Shown here piece after piece: positions 18,034 to 26,869 of a stretch of DNA of 57,380 nucleotides. Below the pieces are notes generated by a model, which ran no database searches, was not told the origin of the DNA, and saw only the letters and a list, made by a program, of their open reading frames with translations. Numbering within the stretch: position 1 is the first letter of the stretch; each line of letters begins with the position of its first letter. Origin of the DNA: UBA5951 sp009936885 (GTDB lineage Bacteria > Pseudomonadota > Alphaproteobacteria > Puniceispirillales > Puniceispirillaceae); NCBI GenBank assembly GCA_937996625.1, contig CALKVA010000009.1, forward strand, positions 1 to 57,380, given 5' to 3'. Made by a program: the position numbers and the translations under genes.

Positions 18034-18067
18034 ATACTCATTTTGGTAATATACTCATTTTTAGTAA
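18034..18067. repeat. Imperfect 17-bp tandem repeat in the sulfatase leader
   Basis: ATACTCATTTTGGTAAT at 18034-18050 is followed directly by ATACTCATTTTTAGTAA. On the sulfatase strand both copies read AAAATGAGTATA, giving two tiny frames (the nearer is Met-Ser-Ile-stop) just before the real ATG. It may be a chance duplication, or it may affect translation initiation. Confidence 0.5.
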
Positions 18068-18266
18068 AAACTACATTCTCCTATGTAATGGTTGTAATGG
18101 TGCCATAAAAACCAAAATAAAAAAAAGAATTCTCACAAAATAATTTATCTTTACCGAAAGGAATATTTGGGCTGAAAATAATGTCTGGTTTCTTTTTACT
18201 TCTAGCGCGCTATAGTCACAAACACACAGCTATTAACGGGCAATAACATTTAAGAGTAAAAAAAAT

Positions 18267-19661
18267 ATGACCGACCAACGCAATCATCCAAATTCATATG
18301 AAGCAAGAGATACCGCATCTATCGTGCATCCGCTTACCAACCTTAAAGCGCATTTGGAAAAAGGCCCGTTAGTAATGAAAGAGGGCGATGGCATTTGGGT
18401 TACCGATATTCATGGTAAAAAATACATTGAGGGAATGTCAGGGCTTTGGTGTCTGTCACTTGGCTACGGACAGGAGCGGCTTGTGAAAGCTGCAACAAAG
18501 CAGATGAGCCAGTTACCCTATTATCATTTAACAAATCATAAAAGCCATCAGCCAGTAATAGAGCTTGCAGAAAAGTTGCTGGAAATAGCCCCTGTGCCAA
18601 TGTCAAAAATTTGGTTCTCAAACTCAGGGTCAGAGGGAAATGACAGTGCTGCCCGTATTGTCTGGTATTATTGGAATAACAAAAAACAACCCAAAAAACG
18701 CAAAATGATATCACATTTACGCGCTTACCATGGCAACACAATTGCTTCTGCTAGCTTATCAGGCATGCATTATAATCATGCCGCTTTCGGTTTGCCACTA
18801 GATGGATTCTTGCATATAACGCCTCCTCATTATTATCGCCATGCACATCAAGATGAGAGCGAAGATGCCTTTACAAGCCGTCTTGCTGATGAATTAGAAA
18901 AGCTTATCCAGCACGAAGGCCCAGACACAATTGCGGCCTTTTTTACGGAACCCATCATGGGATCTGGCGGCGTAATCGTGCCACCTGATAGCTATTATGA
19001 TAAGATTCAAACCATCTTGAATAAATACGATATTTTGCTTGTGGCAGATGAAGTAATCACCGCATTTGGTAGAACTGGAAATATGTTTGGAACTACCACC
19101 ATGAAGCTTGAACCTGATATGATAGTATGCGCAAAGGGTTTATCTAGTGCCTATTTGCCGATATCAGCCTTAATGATAAATGAGCGTGTTTTTGGCGCAA
19201 TATCAGACGAAAGTAATGAAGTTGGTGTGTTTGGCCTTACCTTCACTTATTCTGGTCATCCCGTTTCTGCAAAAGTGGCAAGCGAGACACTACGTATTTA
19301 TGAAGATGAAAATATTGTTGAGCATGTTACCAATATGGAGCCTATATTTTTAGGGGGATTAAATTTGCTAGCCTCACACCCATTGGTCGGTGAGGTGCGC
19401 GGCAAAGGATTATTAGCAGGCGTTGAACTTGTAGCTAACAAGGATACAAAAAAAGCTTTTGATCCTAAATATGGCGTTGGTAAATACTGCGCTGACAAAG
19501 CAGAAGAGCATGGCTTAATTATCCGCGCTATCGGTGATACTATCGCGTTCTGCCCGCCGCTTATCATTACTGAGTCTGAAATTAGGCTAATGATATCACG
19601 CTTTAATGTTGCTTTAGATGACACGCTAATGATGGTCAGAAAATCTGGATATATTGAATAA
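18267..19661 (+). CDS. Class III omega-aminotransferase (PLP)
   Basis: The 464-residue protein matches omega-amino acid/polyamine-pyruvate transaminases (SpuC-like). The N-terminal SIVHPLTNLKAHLEKGPLV and GLWCLSLGYG are family blocks, the PLP aspartate is in LLVADEVITAFGRTG, and the Schiff-base lysine is Lys290 in CAKGLSSAYLP. It transfers an amino group from an omega-amino donor such as putrescine, beta-alanine or taurine to pyruvate. The neighbouring betaine-type binding protein downstream and sulfatase upstream do not settle the substrate. Confidence 0.92.
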   Translation: MTDQRNHPNSYEARDTASIVHPLTNLKAHLEKGPLVMKEGDGIWVTDIHGKKYIEGMSGLWCLSLGYGQERLVKAATKQMSQLPYYHLTNHKSHQPVIELAEKLLEIAPVPMSKIWFSNSGSEGNDSAARIVWYYWNNKKQPKKRKMISHLRAYHGNTIASASLSGMHYNHAAFGLPLDGFLHITPPHYYRHAHQDESEDAFTSRLADELEKLIQHEGPDTIAAFFTEPIMGSGGVIVPPDSYYDKIQTILNKYDILLVADEVITAFGRTGNMFGTTTMKLEPDMIVCAKGLSSAYLPISALMINERVFGAISDESNEVGVFGLTFTYSGHPVSAKVASETLRIYEDENIVEHVTNMEPIFLGGLNLLASHPLVGEVRGKGLLAGVELVANKDTKKAFDPKYGVGKYCADKAEEHGLIIRAIGDTIAFCPPLIITESEIRLMISRFNVALDDTLMMVRKSGYIE

Positions 19662-19969
19662 TTATCTAAAGATAAATAGAATATTTAATATGATAAATAC
19701 TTCTTTTTAATTTCGCAAAATTTACTGTTTCAGACAATAATTCTAACAGACATCATTGCTAGCAGCATATCGTGCAATTAAGCACTACGCTCAGCTTTTA
19801 CATCTTTACTGCCCGATTTTTTGTAAACCCGATTTTTTGCAGAGTTGTACATAAATCATTGAATAGTTCATGTTAAACTTTATCCAAAGTGACAGATGTC
19901 ACTAAAAATTAATCAAGTTAGACCATTTATCAAGTTAGACCATTTATCGAGCGAGACATAGGAGACATT
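19662..19969. other. Intergenic stretch of about 300 bases
   Basis: The region between the aminotransferase and the binding protein is AT-rich with stops in all frames. The only structure I see is a 17-base tandem duplication near its right end, inside the likely leader of the binding protein gene. No clear terminator, tRNA or small gene. Confidence 0.6.
19913..19948. repeat. 17-bp perfect tandem duplication before the binding-protein gene
   Basis: TCAAGTTAGACCATTTA occurs at 19913-19929 and 19930-19946, followed by a further TC. It lies about 20 bases upstream of the ATG at 19970, so it falls in the 5' leader. Function unknown. Confidence 0.85.
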
Positions 19970-20944
19970 ATGAAAAAACTAATATTTGGCGCTGTTATCA
20001 GCACTCTGAGTATGGGTGTTCCTGTAACAGAAGCAAAAGCAGAGTGTAGCGATGTTAGCATTGGGGCAATGGGTTGGGCATCTGGTGAGGTAATCACAGC
20101 TGTTGCAACTTTTGTTTTAGAGCAAGGTTATGGATGCTCTGTTTTGGTTGTGCCAACAGATACTGTAACTGCGGTGACATCACTAGCAGAAAATGGCCAA
20201 CCCGATATCGCACCTGAAGTGTGGAAGAATTCAGCTACCATTTATGATGAGTTGGAAGCTTCTGGAAAAGTTATAACAGCCTCAAATGTATTTGCAAATG
20301 GCAGTGAAGAAGGTTGGTGGATCCCAACAAGTCTTGCCAAAAAACACCCTGAGCTCAAAACTTTAGAAGGTGTGCTAGCAAATCCAGAACTAGTTGGTTC
20401 GCGTTTTCATAACTGTCCAGTTGGATGGGGATGCAGGATTGTTAATGATAATTTAAAAATTGTGCATCAGCTAGAAGCTAATGGAATTGAAGTATTTGAC
20501 CATAGTTCTGGCGCTAACCTCCGGGCATCTATTGCAGCAGCTTTTGCTGACAACAAGCCCTGGTTTGGCTATTATTGGGGCCCAACAGCGGTGCTTGGCA
20601 ACTATGAAATGACGAAGGTTGATATTGGAGATGTTGACCCTGCTCGGCATGCAATTAATCAAAGCCCTGAATCGCGTGGAGATAAGCTTACTCCTTCAGG
20701 ATTTCAATCAGAACCTGTATTAAACGCGGTAACTGCAGACTTTGCAAAAAGAGAGCCCAAAGTATTCAAATTTGTTCAGAATATGACCTTTCCTAATGAT
20801 ATTATCAGCAAAATGCTCGCTTGGAAGGAAGCAAACAACGCTTCTGCTAGTGAGGCAGCAGCTTGGATTTTGACCAATCATAAAAATGTTGTAATGAGTT
20901 GGGTCAATGAGGACGCAAAAGCTAAATTAAATAAAATTTTATGA
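19970..20944 (+). CDS. Glycine betaine/proline-type ABC substrate-binding protein (OpuAC/ProX family), orphan
   Basis: The 324-residue protein has a signal peptide (to about residue 24, ..VTEAKA) and the OpuAC fold pattern: VSIGAMGWASGEVITAVATF, DIAPEVW, then YYWGPTAVL with aromatic residues typical of the quaternary-ammonium cage. GGAGACATTATG gives a good ribosome site. There is no ATPase or permease gene beside it, so it must work with a transporter encoded elsewhere. Ligand could be glycine betaine, proline betaine, choline, carnitine or taurine betaine. Confidence 0.9.
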   Translation: MKKLIFGAVISTLSMGVPVTEAKAECSDVSIGAMGWASGEVITAVATFVLEQGYGCSVLVVPTDTVTAVTSLAENGQPDIAPEVWKNSATIYDELEASGKVITASNVFANGSEEGWWIPTSLAKKHPELKTLEGVLANPELVGSRFHNCPVGWGCRIVNDNLKIVHQLEANGIEVFDHSSGANLRASIAAAFADNKPWFGYYWGPTAVLGNYEMTKVDIGDVDPARHAINQSPESRGDKLTPSGFQSEPVLNAVTADFAKREPKVFKFVQNMTFPNDIISKMLAWKEANNASASEAAAWILTNHKNVVMSWVNEDAKAKLNKIL

Positions 20945-21277
20945 TATAACAACCAGCAACAATGACATTAGACCTTTGTTATGGTGGGCTTAATAATTCA
21001 ACTGCTAAAACTAGAGCATAGGCATTCAGTCAATTCAAATAGGTCTGGATTTTATAGAAATGCAAAAAAGTGGCTTTTGAAAAAATAGGTTACATATCAT
21101 TTATTCAAAAATATATCACTTCAAAAAGTTAACGTCACCTTTAAACCCATATCATAATACTTATTTTGTAATAGCGACCCCATATAGACTATTTTTACTA
21201 GTTAATGTAAATATTATCTGATGTATATATATCTCAAAATGATGTAGTAAAGAAATGAGATATGGGGGAACCAACAA
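20945..21277. other. Intergenic stretch of about 330 bases
   Basis: AT-rich, no open frame of coding character and no clear hairpin with a T-run. It holds the promoter of the MhpD-like gene at its right end; a GGGGGA ribosome site ends 10 bases before that start codon. I see nothing else. Confidence 0.6.
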
Positions 21278-21958
21278 ATGACCGATGAAGCACAGTTAAA
21301 AATTATCGAAACCGCCTTAACGTCTCGTATGAACGCAGGTCAAAAACAAATTGGCTGGAAACTTGGGTTCGGCTCACCAGCGGCACTTAAAGCGTTAAAT
21401 ACTTCCAAGCCGCTTATTGGGGGCCTGTTTGATGCAGGTGAGCTAGAATCTGGTGCAACTAAAGACGTTAGCAAGATGATAAAACCCTGCGTAGAGGCTG
21501 AAATTGCGGCTCACATCTCATCAGATATTCCTAAAAATGCCACAAAAGAACAAATAATGGATTGCGTAGCTAGCTTGGTTCCCGCGATTGAATTAGTTGA
21601 TTTTCATACGCCACCAAGCGATGCTGAGACTATTTTATCTGATAATATTTTCCAAAGAGGTTGGGTAATGTTTCCATCCACAAATAGCGGGTGGTCTGGT
21701 GGCGCAACTGGGCTCGAAATTCATATTCGTCAAGGGGATAAGACGTGGGATCCTGCTATAGATATTGAATCAAAAATTGGCGAAATCACCGATGGTTTGA
21801 TTGAATGTAATAGAGTTGCATCAGCATTAGGGCGAGGCATCCTTGAGGGAGATATTGTGCTTCTTGGGTCTGTTATTCCACCACACCCCTCAAATGGTAG
21901 TGAGTTCTCCGTAAAAATTCCAGGAATCGGGGAGGTAAGCCTTAATTTTCAGCACTAA
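21278..21958 (+). CDS. MhpD/2-oxopent-4-enoate hydratase-like protein (FAH superfamily)
   Basis: The 226-residue protein resembles hydratases and decarboxylases of meta-cleavage pathways: IGWKLGFGSPAAL at the N-terminus, then the metal-binding VEAEIAAHIS and PAIELVDFH blocks, ending with ILEGDIVLLGSVIPPHP. It is a bit shorter than MhpD (about 270), mostly at the N-terminus. Substrate is likely a 2-oxo acid. It stands alone with no meta-cleavage neighbours, so the true role is open. Confidence 0.82.
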   Translation: MTDEAQLKIIETALTSRMNAGQKQIGWKLGFGSPAALKALNTSKPLIGGLFDAGELESGATKDVSKMIKPCVEAEIAAHISSDIPKNATKEQIMDCVASLVPAIELVDFHTPPSDAETILSDNIFQRGWVMFPSTNSGWSGGATGLEIHIRQGDKTWDPAIDIESKIGEITDGLIECNRVASALGRGILEGDIVLLGSVIPPHPSNGSEFSVKIPGIGEVSLNFQH

Positions 21959-22032
21959 ATAAGCGTAAGATTGATTTTGGTGGTATAAGACCTTAGACAA
22001 TTTTTGGTATTGTAACATTCACAAGCTGCAGA

Positions 22033-23805
22033 TTATTCTGGCATTCCTGCTTTTTTTAACCCCTCGATAAGAAATTCTTCTGCAATTGTGGGCGCAACGC
22101 TACGATAATCTGTTAGTGTTTTTATTTCTGGCCTCTCTTTTAAAAATTTTTCTAAATATTCCCCAGCTTTCTCCATTTCATCTAAATGAGCGTAGGTGCA
22201 GGCAAGCCAGCCTAAATAGCGACTATGTGCACCTCGTTCATTCATCAACAGCAACCATTTCAGCGAATTTTCAAGGTCCCGCATAGCCATGAATAAAAGA
22301 GGCAAAAAACCCTCAAACCTATCTTTATTGGCTGGGTCCATCTCAATTGCCTTATTAACATATACAAGCGCCTCTTCAAATTCTCGATCGTTACAAAGGG
22401 ACAAGCCAAAGTCATAATTTGTATCAGGATGACTAGGATTTGCTTCAAGTGCTTTTTTTGCATATTCGTTTCTCTTCGTGAGGTCCTTTTTTATGTTAAA
22501 GGAACGACTATACATAACTAAAGCCTCTGGATTACTACCATCCAATTCGTAGGCTTTTTGCGAATAATTATGAAAATCTTTTTCATTTTGTTTGCGTTCA
22601 TCGCGATATTCATGACTAAAAATTCGTCCAAACAAAACGCGGCATTTAAGTACAAACGGGTCACAAAATTCAGGGTCAAGCTCAATAGCCTTATCACAGA
22701 ATTCAAGGACCATATCCCCTCCTTGTCGTTTATCAGTAAATGCTTGAAATAGTTCTCTGTCATTATAAACTCCAAGCGCCTTCAGGTATAAATCCCATGC
22801 ACTAAAATTTGACGTTTTTTTGCTAGAGAGACGCTTTTGCTCCTGCGTTTTTAATGCTGGCGCGATGATACTAGCAACAGATTGTGATATTTCGTCCTGA
22901 ACCTCGAAAATATCATCTAGCAATCTATCCCATCTTTGCGACCAAATTTGCTTATCTTCAACCGCATCAAGCAAACTCACAGTGACTCTTACTTTGTTTC
23001 CTCCTTTTCGCACACTCCCCTCAACCATATATCTGGCATCCAATTCAACTGCGATTTCAGATGATTTTTTGTCTGTACTTCGATAGCTAAAGCTGGAATT
23101 TCGGGAAATTACCGGAAATGTTCTCCAGGATGAAAGGTTGGAAATGATGTCCTCTGATATACCATCCGCAAAATAATCTTGCTCAGGATCATTACTTAGA
23201 TTCAAAAAGGGAAGTACAGCGATTGTTGGTGGTTTACTTGCCTCTGTTTCTTGCCCATTATTTGAACCAACTGAAGCGGCACCGTCGCTGCCTGCCACTT
23301 CAAATGCTCTTACAATGGTATTTTTAACTTGCTGCGAGCCTAAATCCAAAAAACTTAATTCTACTTTCTGCTTAACAAAATCATGCACATTATTAGAAAG
23401 GCAAACACCTCCTGGTTTGCACAAAGCTTCAAGGCGGGCAGCTACATTTACGCCTTCCCCATATAAATTAGTGCCTTCTACAACCACATCACCCATATTA
23501 ATACCGATTCTAAAGGTAAGCTGCTCTGATGGTGAAACAGACTCATTGCGCTGAGAAATTAATTTCTGAAACTCGCTTGCACAAATCACAGATGAGACTG
23601 CACTATGAAATTCAGCCAACACAGAATCCCCTGCTGTATTAAAGATTCTACCGCTATGCTCTTTGAAAAGATTGTCCAAAATTTGCCGGCATGCCTTTAA
23701 ATTTTTTAAGGTTAGCTCTTCGTTTGATTCCATAAGGGTTGAGAAATTCACAACATCAGTAACAAAAATCACCGCGATTTTTCTAAATACCTTATCTTCA
23801 CTCAT
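22033..23805 (-). CDS. Class III adenylate/guanylate cyclase domain protein with TolB-like and TPR regions
   Basis: The 590-residue protein has an N-terminal class III cyclase domain (about 8-170) with both metal aspartates (Asp17 in FVTDVVNFS and Asp60 in NTAGDSVLAEF). The transition-state Asn and Arg are in GEGVNVAARLE, so it looks catalytically competent. A middle domain with the phrase AVLPFLNLSNDPEQDYFADG follows, common in cyclase/TPR and CadC-like proteins, and then about five TPR-type helical repeats to the C-terminus. There are no membrane segments. It would make cAMP or cGMP in response to protein partners. It is monocistronic. Confidence 0.88.
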   Translation of the reverse strand: MSEDKVFRKIAVIFVTDVVNFSTLMESNEELTLKNLKACRQILDNLFKEHSGRIFNTAGDSVLAEFHSAVSSVICASEFQKLISQRNESVSPSEQLTFRIGINMGDVVVEGTNLYGEGVNVAARLEALCKPGGVCLSNNVHDFVKQKVELSFLDLGSQQVKNTIVRAFEVAGSDGAASVGSNNGQETEASKPPTIAVLPFLNLSNDPEQDYFADGISEDIISNLSSWRTFPVISRNSSFSYRSTDKKSSEIAVELDARYMVEGSVRKGGNKVRVTVSLLDAVEDKQIWSQRWDRLLDDIFEVQDEISQSVASIIAPALKTQEQKRLSSKKTSNFSAWDLYLKALGVYNDRELFQAFTDKRQGGDMVLEFCDKAIELDPEFCDPFVLKCRVLFGRIFSHEYRDERKQNEKDFHNYSQKAYELDGSNPEALVMYSRSFNIKKDLTKRNEYAKKALEANPSHPDTNYDFGLSLCNDREFEEALVYVNKAIEMDPANKDRFEGFLPLLFMAMRDLENSLKWLLLMNERGAHSRYLGWLACTYAHLDEMEKAGEYLEKFLKERPEIKTLTDYRSVAPTIAEEFLIEGLKKAGMPE

Positions 23806-24017
23806 CTTACACCCGCCTCTATCTATTGCCCTATATTAGTACATCGTTAACTATCAAAACCACAATAAAATACTCACTTCTGGAATGAATAAAAAACATT
23901 CCCTCCATTCATATGATGTAAGGTCTGGGGATAGTAAAAAATTGGATAATTCTAGTATTTAATGGAATAGTGAAGTATGTGATTGGATACATCCAAAAGA
24001 GGAATTACATTTTTAGA

Positions 24018-24989
24018 ATGAGCGCTGAAATTATCGTTATTGGTGGTGCAAATGCTGACCTTTATGGGCAAATTGCGTTAGAACAAGAAGCACCTGCTGA
24101 CTCTAATCCTGGACATATTAGCATTCATGCTGGCGGTGTCGGAAGAAACATAGCAGAGAACTTAGCGCATCTTGGCGTAAAAATAGAGTTTATTGGCCAT
24201 TTTGGCGGGGATGATTTTGCAAAGATGTTAGAGCGCTCGCTAACATCTTCTGGCGCATCAATTAGTCTTTCCATGCGGACACCAAGCAGCAAAAGCGATT
24301 CATATTTGGCAATTCACAATAATCAAGGCGAACTTATTTCAGCTGTAAATAATATGGGGCTTATTGAGCGCTTACCTAAGAATTTTTTAAATGCCCATAC
24401 TATAGCAAATGCGATTACAACTGCCGATTTAATAATCTTAGATGGCAATCTGAGTGAAGAAGTTCTAGATGATTTTTTTCAAGTATATGGCAATAATTCT
24501 GTTATCGCGGTTGATAGCGTATCTACCGCAAAAACGAGGCGCTTTATTCCTCATTTATCAAAAATTGACTATATAAAATGTAACTTGGCAGAGGCTTGCA
24601 TTCTTGTTTCGGCAGGAAACAACCTATCCCTAGATTCCCCAAAATCCCTAAAATCCGCAGAATCCCCAGGAAACCCAGAATCCATAGAATCTTTAGAAGA
24701 AGTGTCCCAGAGATTAATGAAAACAGGTGTTGGCACTGCCCTCATATCAAACTCAGATGCTGGTTTTATAGTGGCGAGTGGCGGCGAATTTAAGCATTTT
24801 TCTGCCCCAAAACTTGCGAAAAGCTATAGCTCTGGTGCAGGGGATGCTTTATTTTCTGGTTTTTTATATGCTATTAGCAGAGGTGAAAATAGCTACCAAG
24901 CTTCTTTATTTGCACTTAAGGCGGCCGAAACAGCGCTTAGATTTAACGGACCTGTAAACCCTGAAATCGCAGCATTAGGCAAATTTTAA
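24018..24989 (+). CDS. psuK: Pseudouridine kinase (PfkB family)
   Basis: The enzyme phosphorylates pseudouridine to pseudouridine 5'-phosphate, which the next gene's product splits. The PfkB fold is shown by IIVIGGANADLYG at the N-terminus, HAGGVGRNIAENLAHLG, and the catalytic GAGDALFSGFLYA near the C-terminus with the catalytic Asp. I chose ATG 24018 (324 residues), which begins MSAEIIVIGG like the family; the upstream ATG at 23970 adds 16 unrelated residues. A low-complexity insertion of about 21 residues near residues 205-225 is encoded by a 9-base minisatellite. psuG follows after one base. Confidence 0.9.
   Translation: MSAEIIVIGGANADLYGQIALEQEAPADSNPGHISIHAGGVGRNIAENLAHLGVKIEFIGHFGGDDFAKMLERSLTSSGASISLSMRTPSSKSDSYLAIHNNQGELISAVNNMGLIERLPKNFLNAHTIANAITTADLIILDGNLSEEVLDDFFQVYGNNSVIAVDSVSTAKTRRFIPHLSKIDYIKCNLAEACILVSAGNNLSLDSPKSLKSAESPGNPESIESLEEVSQRLMKTGVGTALISNSDAGFIVASGGEFKHFSAPKLAKSYSSGAGDALFSGFLYAISRGENSYQASLFALKAAETALRFNGPVNPEIAALGKF
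24629..24691 (+). repeat. 9-bp minisatellite inside psuK
   Basis: Seven consecutive 9-base units close to CCCAGAATC (for example at 24656, 24674 and 24683) lie in frame and encode three-residue steps rich in Ser, Pro, Lys and Glu. A degenerate eighth unit follows. The array lies in a loop of the kinase and changes of copy number would keep the frame. Confidence 0.85.
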
Positions 24990-24990
24990 T

Positions 24991-25905
24991 ATGATTGATA
25001 TAACAACAAACCCTGAAGTTCAACAGGCTATTCAGGACAAAAAACCCATTGTTGCATTGGAATCGACCATCATCTCGCATGGCCTACCCTTTCCAGAAAA
25101 TCATAAAACCGCGATAGCATTAGAACAAGAAGTGCGCAAACAAGGCGCGGTTCCTGCAACAATTGCAATTATAAATGGCTGTATAAAAATTGGTTTAGAA
25201 ACAGAAGAACTAGAAATTCTGGCAGACCCTAAATCAGAGGTCGAAAAGATAAGCAGGCGTGATTTACCAAGTATTATTCAAGCACGCGGTCATGGTGCTA
25301 CAACCGTCGCTGCAACAATGATTATTGCGGCAAAATCTGATATTCAGATTTTTGCAACGGGTGGTATCGGGGGCGTGCATCGCGGCGCCCAGTCAAGTTT
25401 TGATATTTCAGCAGATTTACAGGAATTAGTGAAGACAAATGTGTGCGTGGTATGTGCTGGACCAAAAGCAATTTTGGATCTTAATCTGACGATGGAATAT
25501 CTGGAAACAAATGGCGTGCCTGTTCTTGGTTACAAAACGACAGAATTGCCTGCATTTTGGTCTCGAAACTCTGGGATATATGGAATTCTTCCCTATCAAA
25601 ATGCTTCTGAAATAGCTTCATTTTTGAGTCTGAAATGGGGTTTTCCACTTGCTGGGGGTGCATTGGTTACAAACCCTGTCTCAGATGTGGATGAAATCCC
25701 AGAGTTGCAAGTTCGCTCTTGGATAGAAGACGCCTTGAATGAAACAAAATCCCAGAAAGTCACGGGGAAGGAAATTACCCCCTTTATTCTGGATTATATT
25801 CGTCTTGCTTCAAAAGGAAGAAGCGTTAAAACCAATATTTCATTGGTAAAAAACAATGCTAAACTTGCCGCACAAATAGCAATTGAGCTGAAAAAGTTTA
25901 ATTAA
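24991..25905 (+). CDS. psuG: Pseudouridine-5'-phosphate glycosidase
   Basis: The 304-residue enzyme breaks the C-C glycosidic bond of pseudouridine 5'-phosphate to give uracil and ribose 5-phosphate. Family blocks are clear: VALESTIISHGLPFPENHKTA near the N-terminus, GATTVAATMIIA with the catalytic lysine region following, and FATGGIGGVHRGAQSSFDIS. Length matches E. coli PsuG. It forms a two-gene operon with psuK, one base apart. Its stop overlaps the stop of the convergent PhyH gene by four bases. Confidence 0.96.
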   Translation: MIDITTNPEVQQAIQDKKPIVALESTIISHGLPFPENHKTAIALEQEVRKQGAVPATIAIINGCIKIGLETEELEILADPKSEVEKISRRDLPSIIQARGHGATTVAATMIIAAKSDIQIFATGGIGGVHRGAQSSFDISADLQELVKTNVCVVCAGPKAILDLNLTMEYLETNGVPVLGYKTTELPAFWSRNSGIYGILPYQNASEIASFLSLKWGFPLAGGALVTNPVSDVDEIPELQVRSWIEDALNETKSQKVTGKEITPFILDYIRLASKGRSVKTNISLVKNNAKLAAQIAIELKKFN

Positions 25906-26771
25906 AGCTGTCTGGTTCCAAATGCTTTTGGGCGCTGTAGCCAGTTATCTTTTAGATATTCTGCTGTCTCATCAATCAAATGCATCGCATATGCATATCG
26001 CGATACTGCCGAGCGGTTGGGCGCCGAATGATGGGGCAGGCGACCATGCAAAACAACAAGTGTTCCCTTAGGTGCAGGAAGCGCTGTATCACAGTGTGGC
26101 ATTGGCGTTTCATCCAAGGTTATCATCTCCATTTTCTGCCCATTATTTCTAAAACGATGCCTAAGTGATGAATGGTGGCCTCCTGCAGCTGCCCACATAC
26201 ATCCGTTTTCCAAGGTTGCGTCCTCAAGAGCTATCCAGAAGCCCACACAAGTTTCAGGCTTGGTGAATAAAAACGTAGAGTCTTGATGCGTATTTACCTC
26301 GCCTCCTATGTAAGGCTGCTTGCAAATAACCATTGATTGCACCATTGACGGTTTTTCTAGCCCGGCGCCTTTGACAAGGGCTTTTATATCGCTGCTATAG
26401 GAAAAATCTGCAAAAACAGGGTCAAGTTCATGCAACGCATGACCTATTTTATTCACCGCTCTTTGTTTCTGTTTTAATAAGTTTCCTGCATCATCTACAG
26501 CCTCTTCCTCTAGAAAGAAGGATATGTCGGTTGCAGAATTTGTAAAATAGTCGGACGCAGCATGAGTTTGTCCAGTTGCAGAAAAGGCAACACTATGTGC
26601 TTTAGCATCAAACCCATCTATTAATGTTTTGGATTGCGCAAGTAACCTATCGCAGCTATCTGGTGATGCAAATCTGTCAATAACCAGAAAACCATCAGCT
26701 TCAAATGCTTCTTGCATAGCTACTGTAAAACCATCTGACCATTCAAAGCGTTTTGGAGATTTATGATCCAT
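25902..26771 (-). CDS. Phytanoyl-CoA dioxygenase (PhyH) family oxygenase
   Basis: The 289-residue protein shows the Fe(II)/2-oxoglutarate facial triad: HxD in NTHQDSTFLF, and the distal His in LHGRLPHHSAPNRS with the 2-oxoglutarate arginine soon after. The N-terminal FEADGFLVIDRFASPDSCD is the usual PhyH opening. Substrate is unknown; related proteins hydroxylate acyl chains, betaines or ectoine. The leader contains a tetranucleotide repeat. No obvious operon partner. Confidence 0.87.
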   Translation of the reverse strand: MDHKSPKRFEWSDGFTVAMQEAFEADGFLVIDRFASPDSCDRLLAQSKTLIDGFDAKAHSVAFSATGQTHAASDYFTNSATDISFFLEEEAVDDAGNLLKQKQRAVNKIGHALHELDPVFADFSYSSDIKALVKGAGLEKPSMVQSMVICKQPYIGGEVNTHQDSTFLFTKPETCVGFWIALEDATLENGCMWAAAGGHHSSLRHRFRNNGQKMEMITLDETPMPHCDTALPAPKGTLVVLHGRLPHHSAPNRSAVSRYAYAMHLIDETAEYLKDNWLQRPKAFGTRQL

Positions 26772-26811
26772 TTGTAGATAATATCACACCAAAAACCTTA
26801 ACGAAATATTA

Positions 26812-26835
26812 AATTAATTAATTAATTAATTAATT
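26812..26835. repeat. (AATT)6 tetranucleotide repeat
   Basis: Six full AATT units lie between the PhyH start at 26771 and the photolyase stop at 26870. Copy-number change here would alter the PhyH leader or promoter spacing. Confidence 0.85.
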
Positions 26836-26869
26836 ATCAACAGATAGCAATGTTAGAGATTAACAGGCC

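Noticed and set aside
18400..18741. 113-residue minus-strand frame
   Set aside because: It lies wholly within the aminotransferase gene, which has the PLP motifs on the plus strand.
26812..26835. Possible origin or AT-rich replication element at the AATT repeat
   Set aside because: No DnaA boxes or replication genes nearby; a simple slippage repeat explains it.
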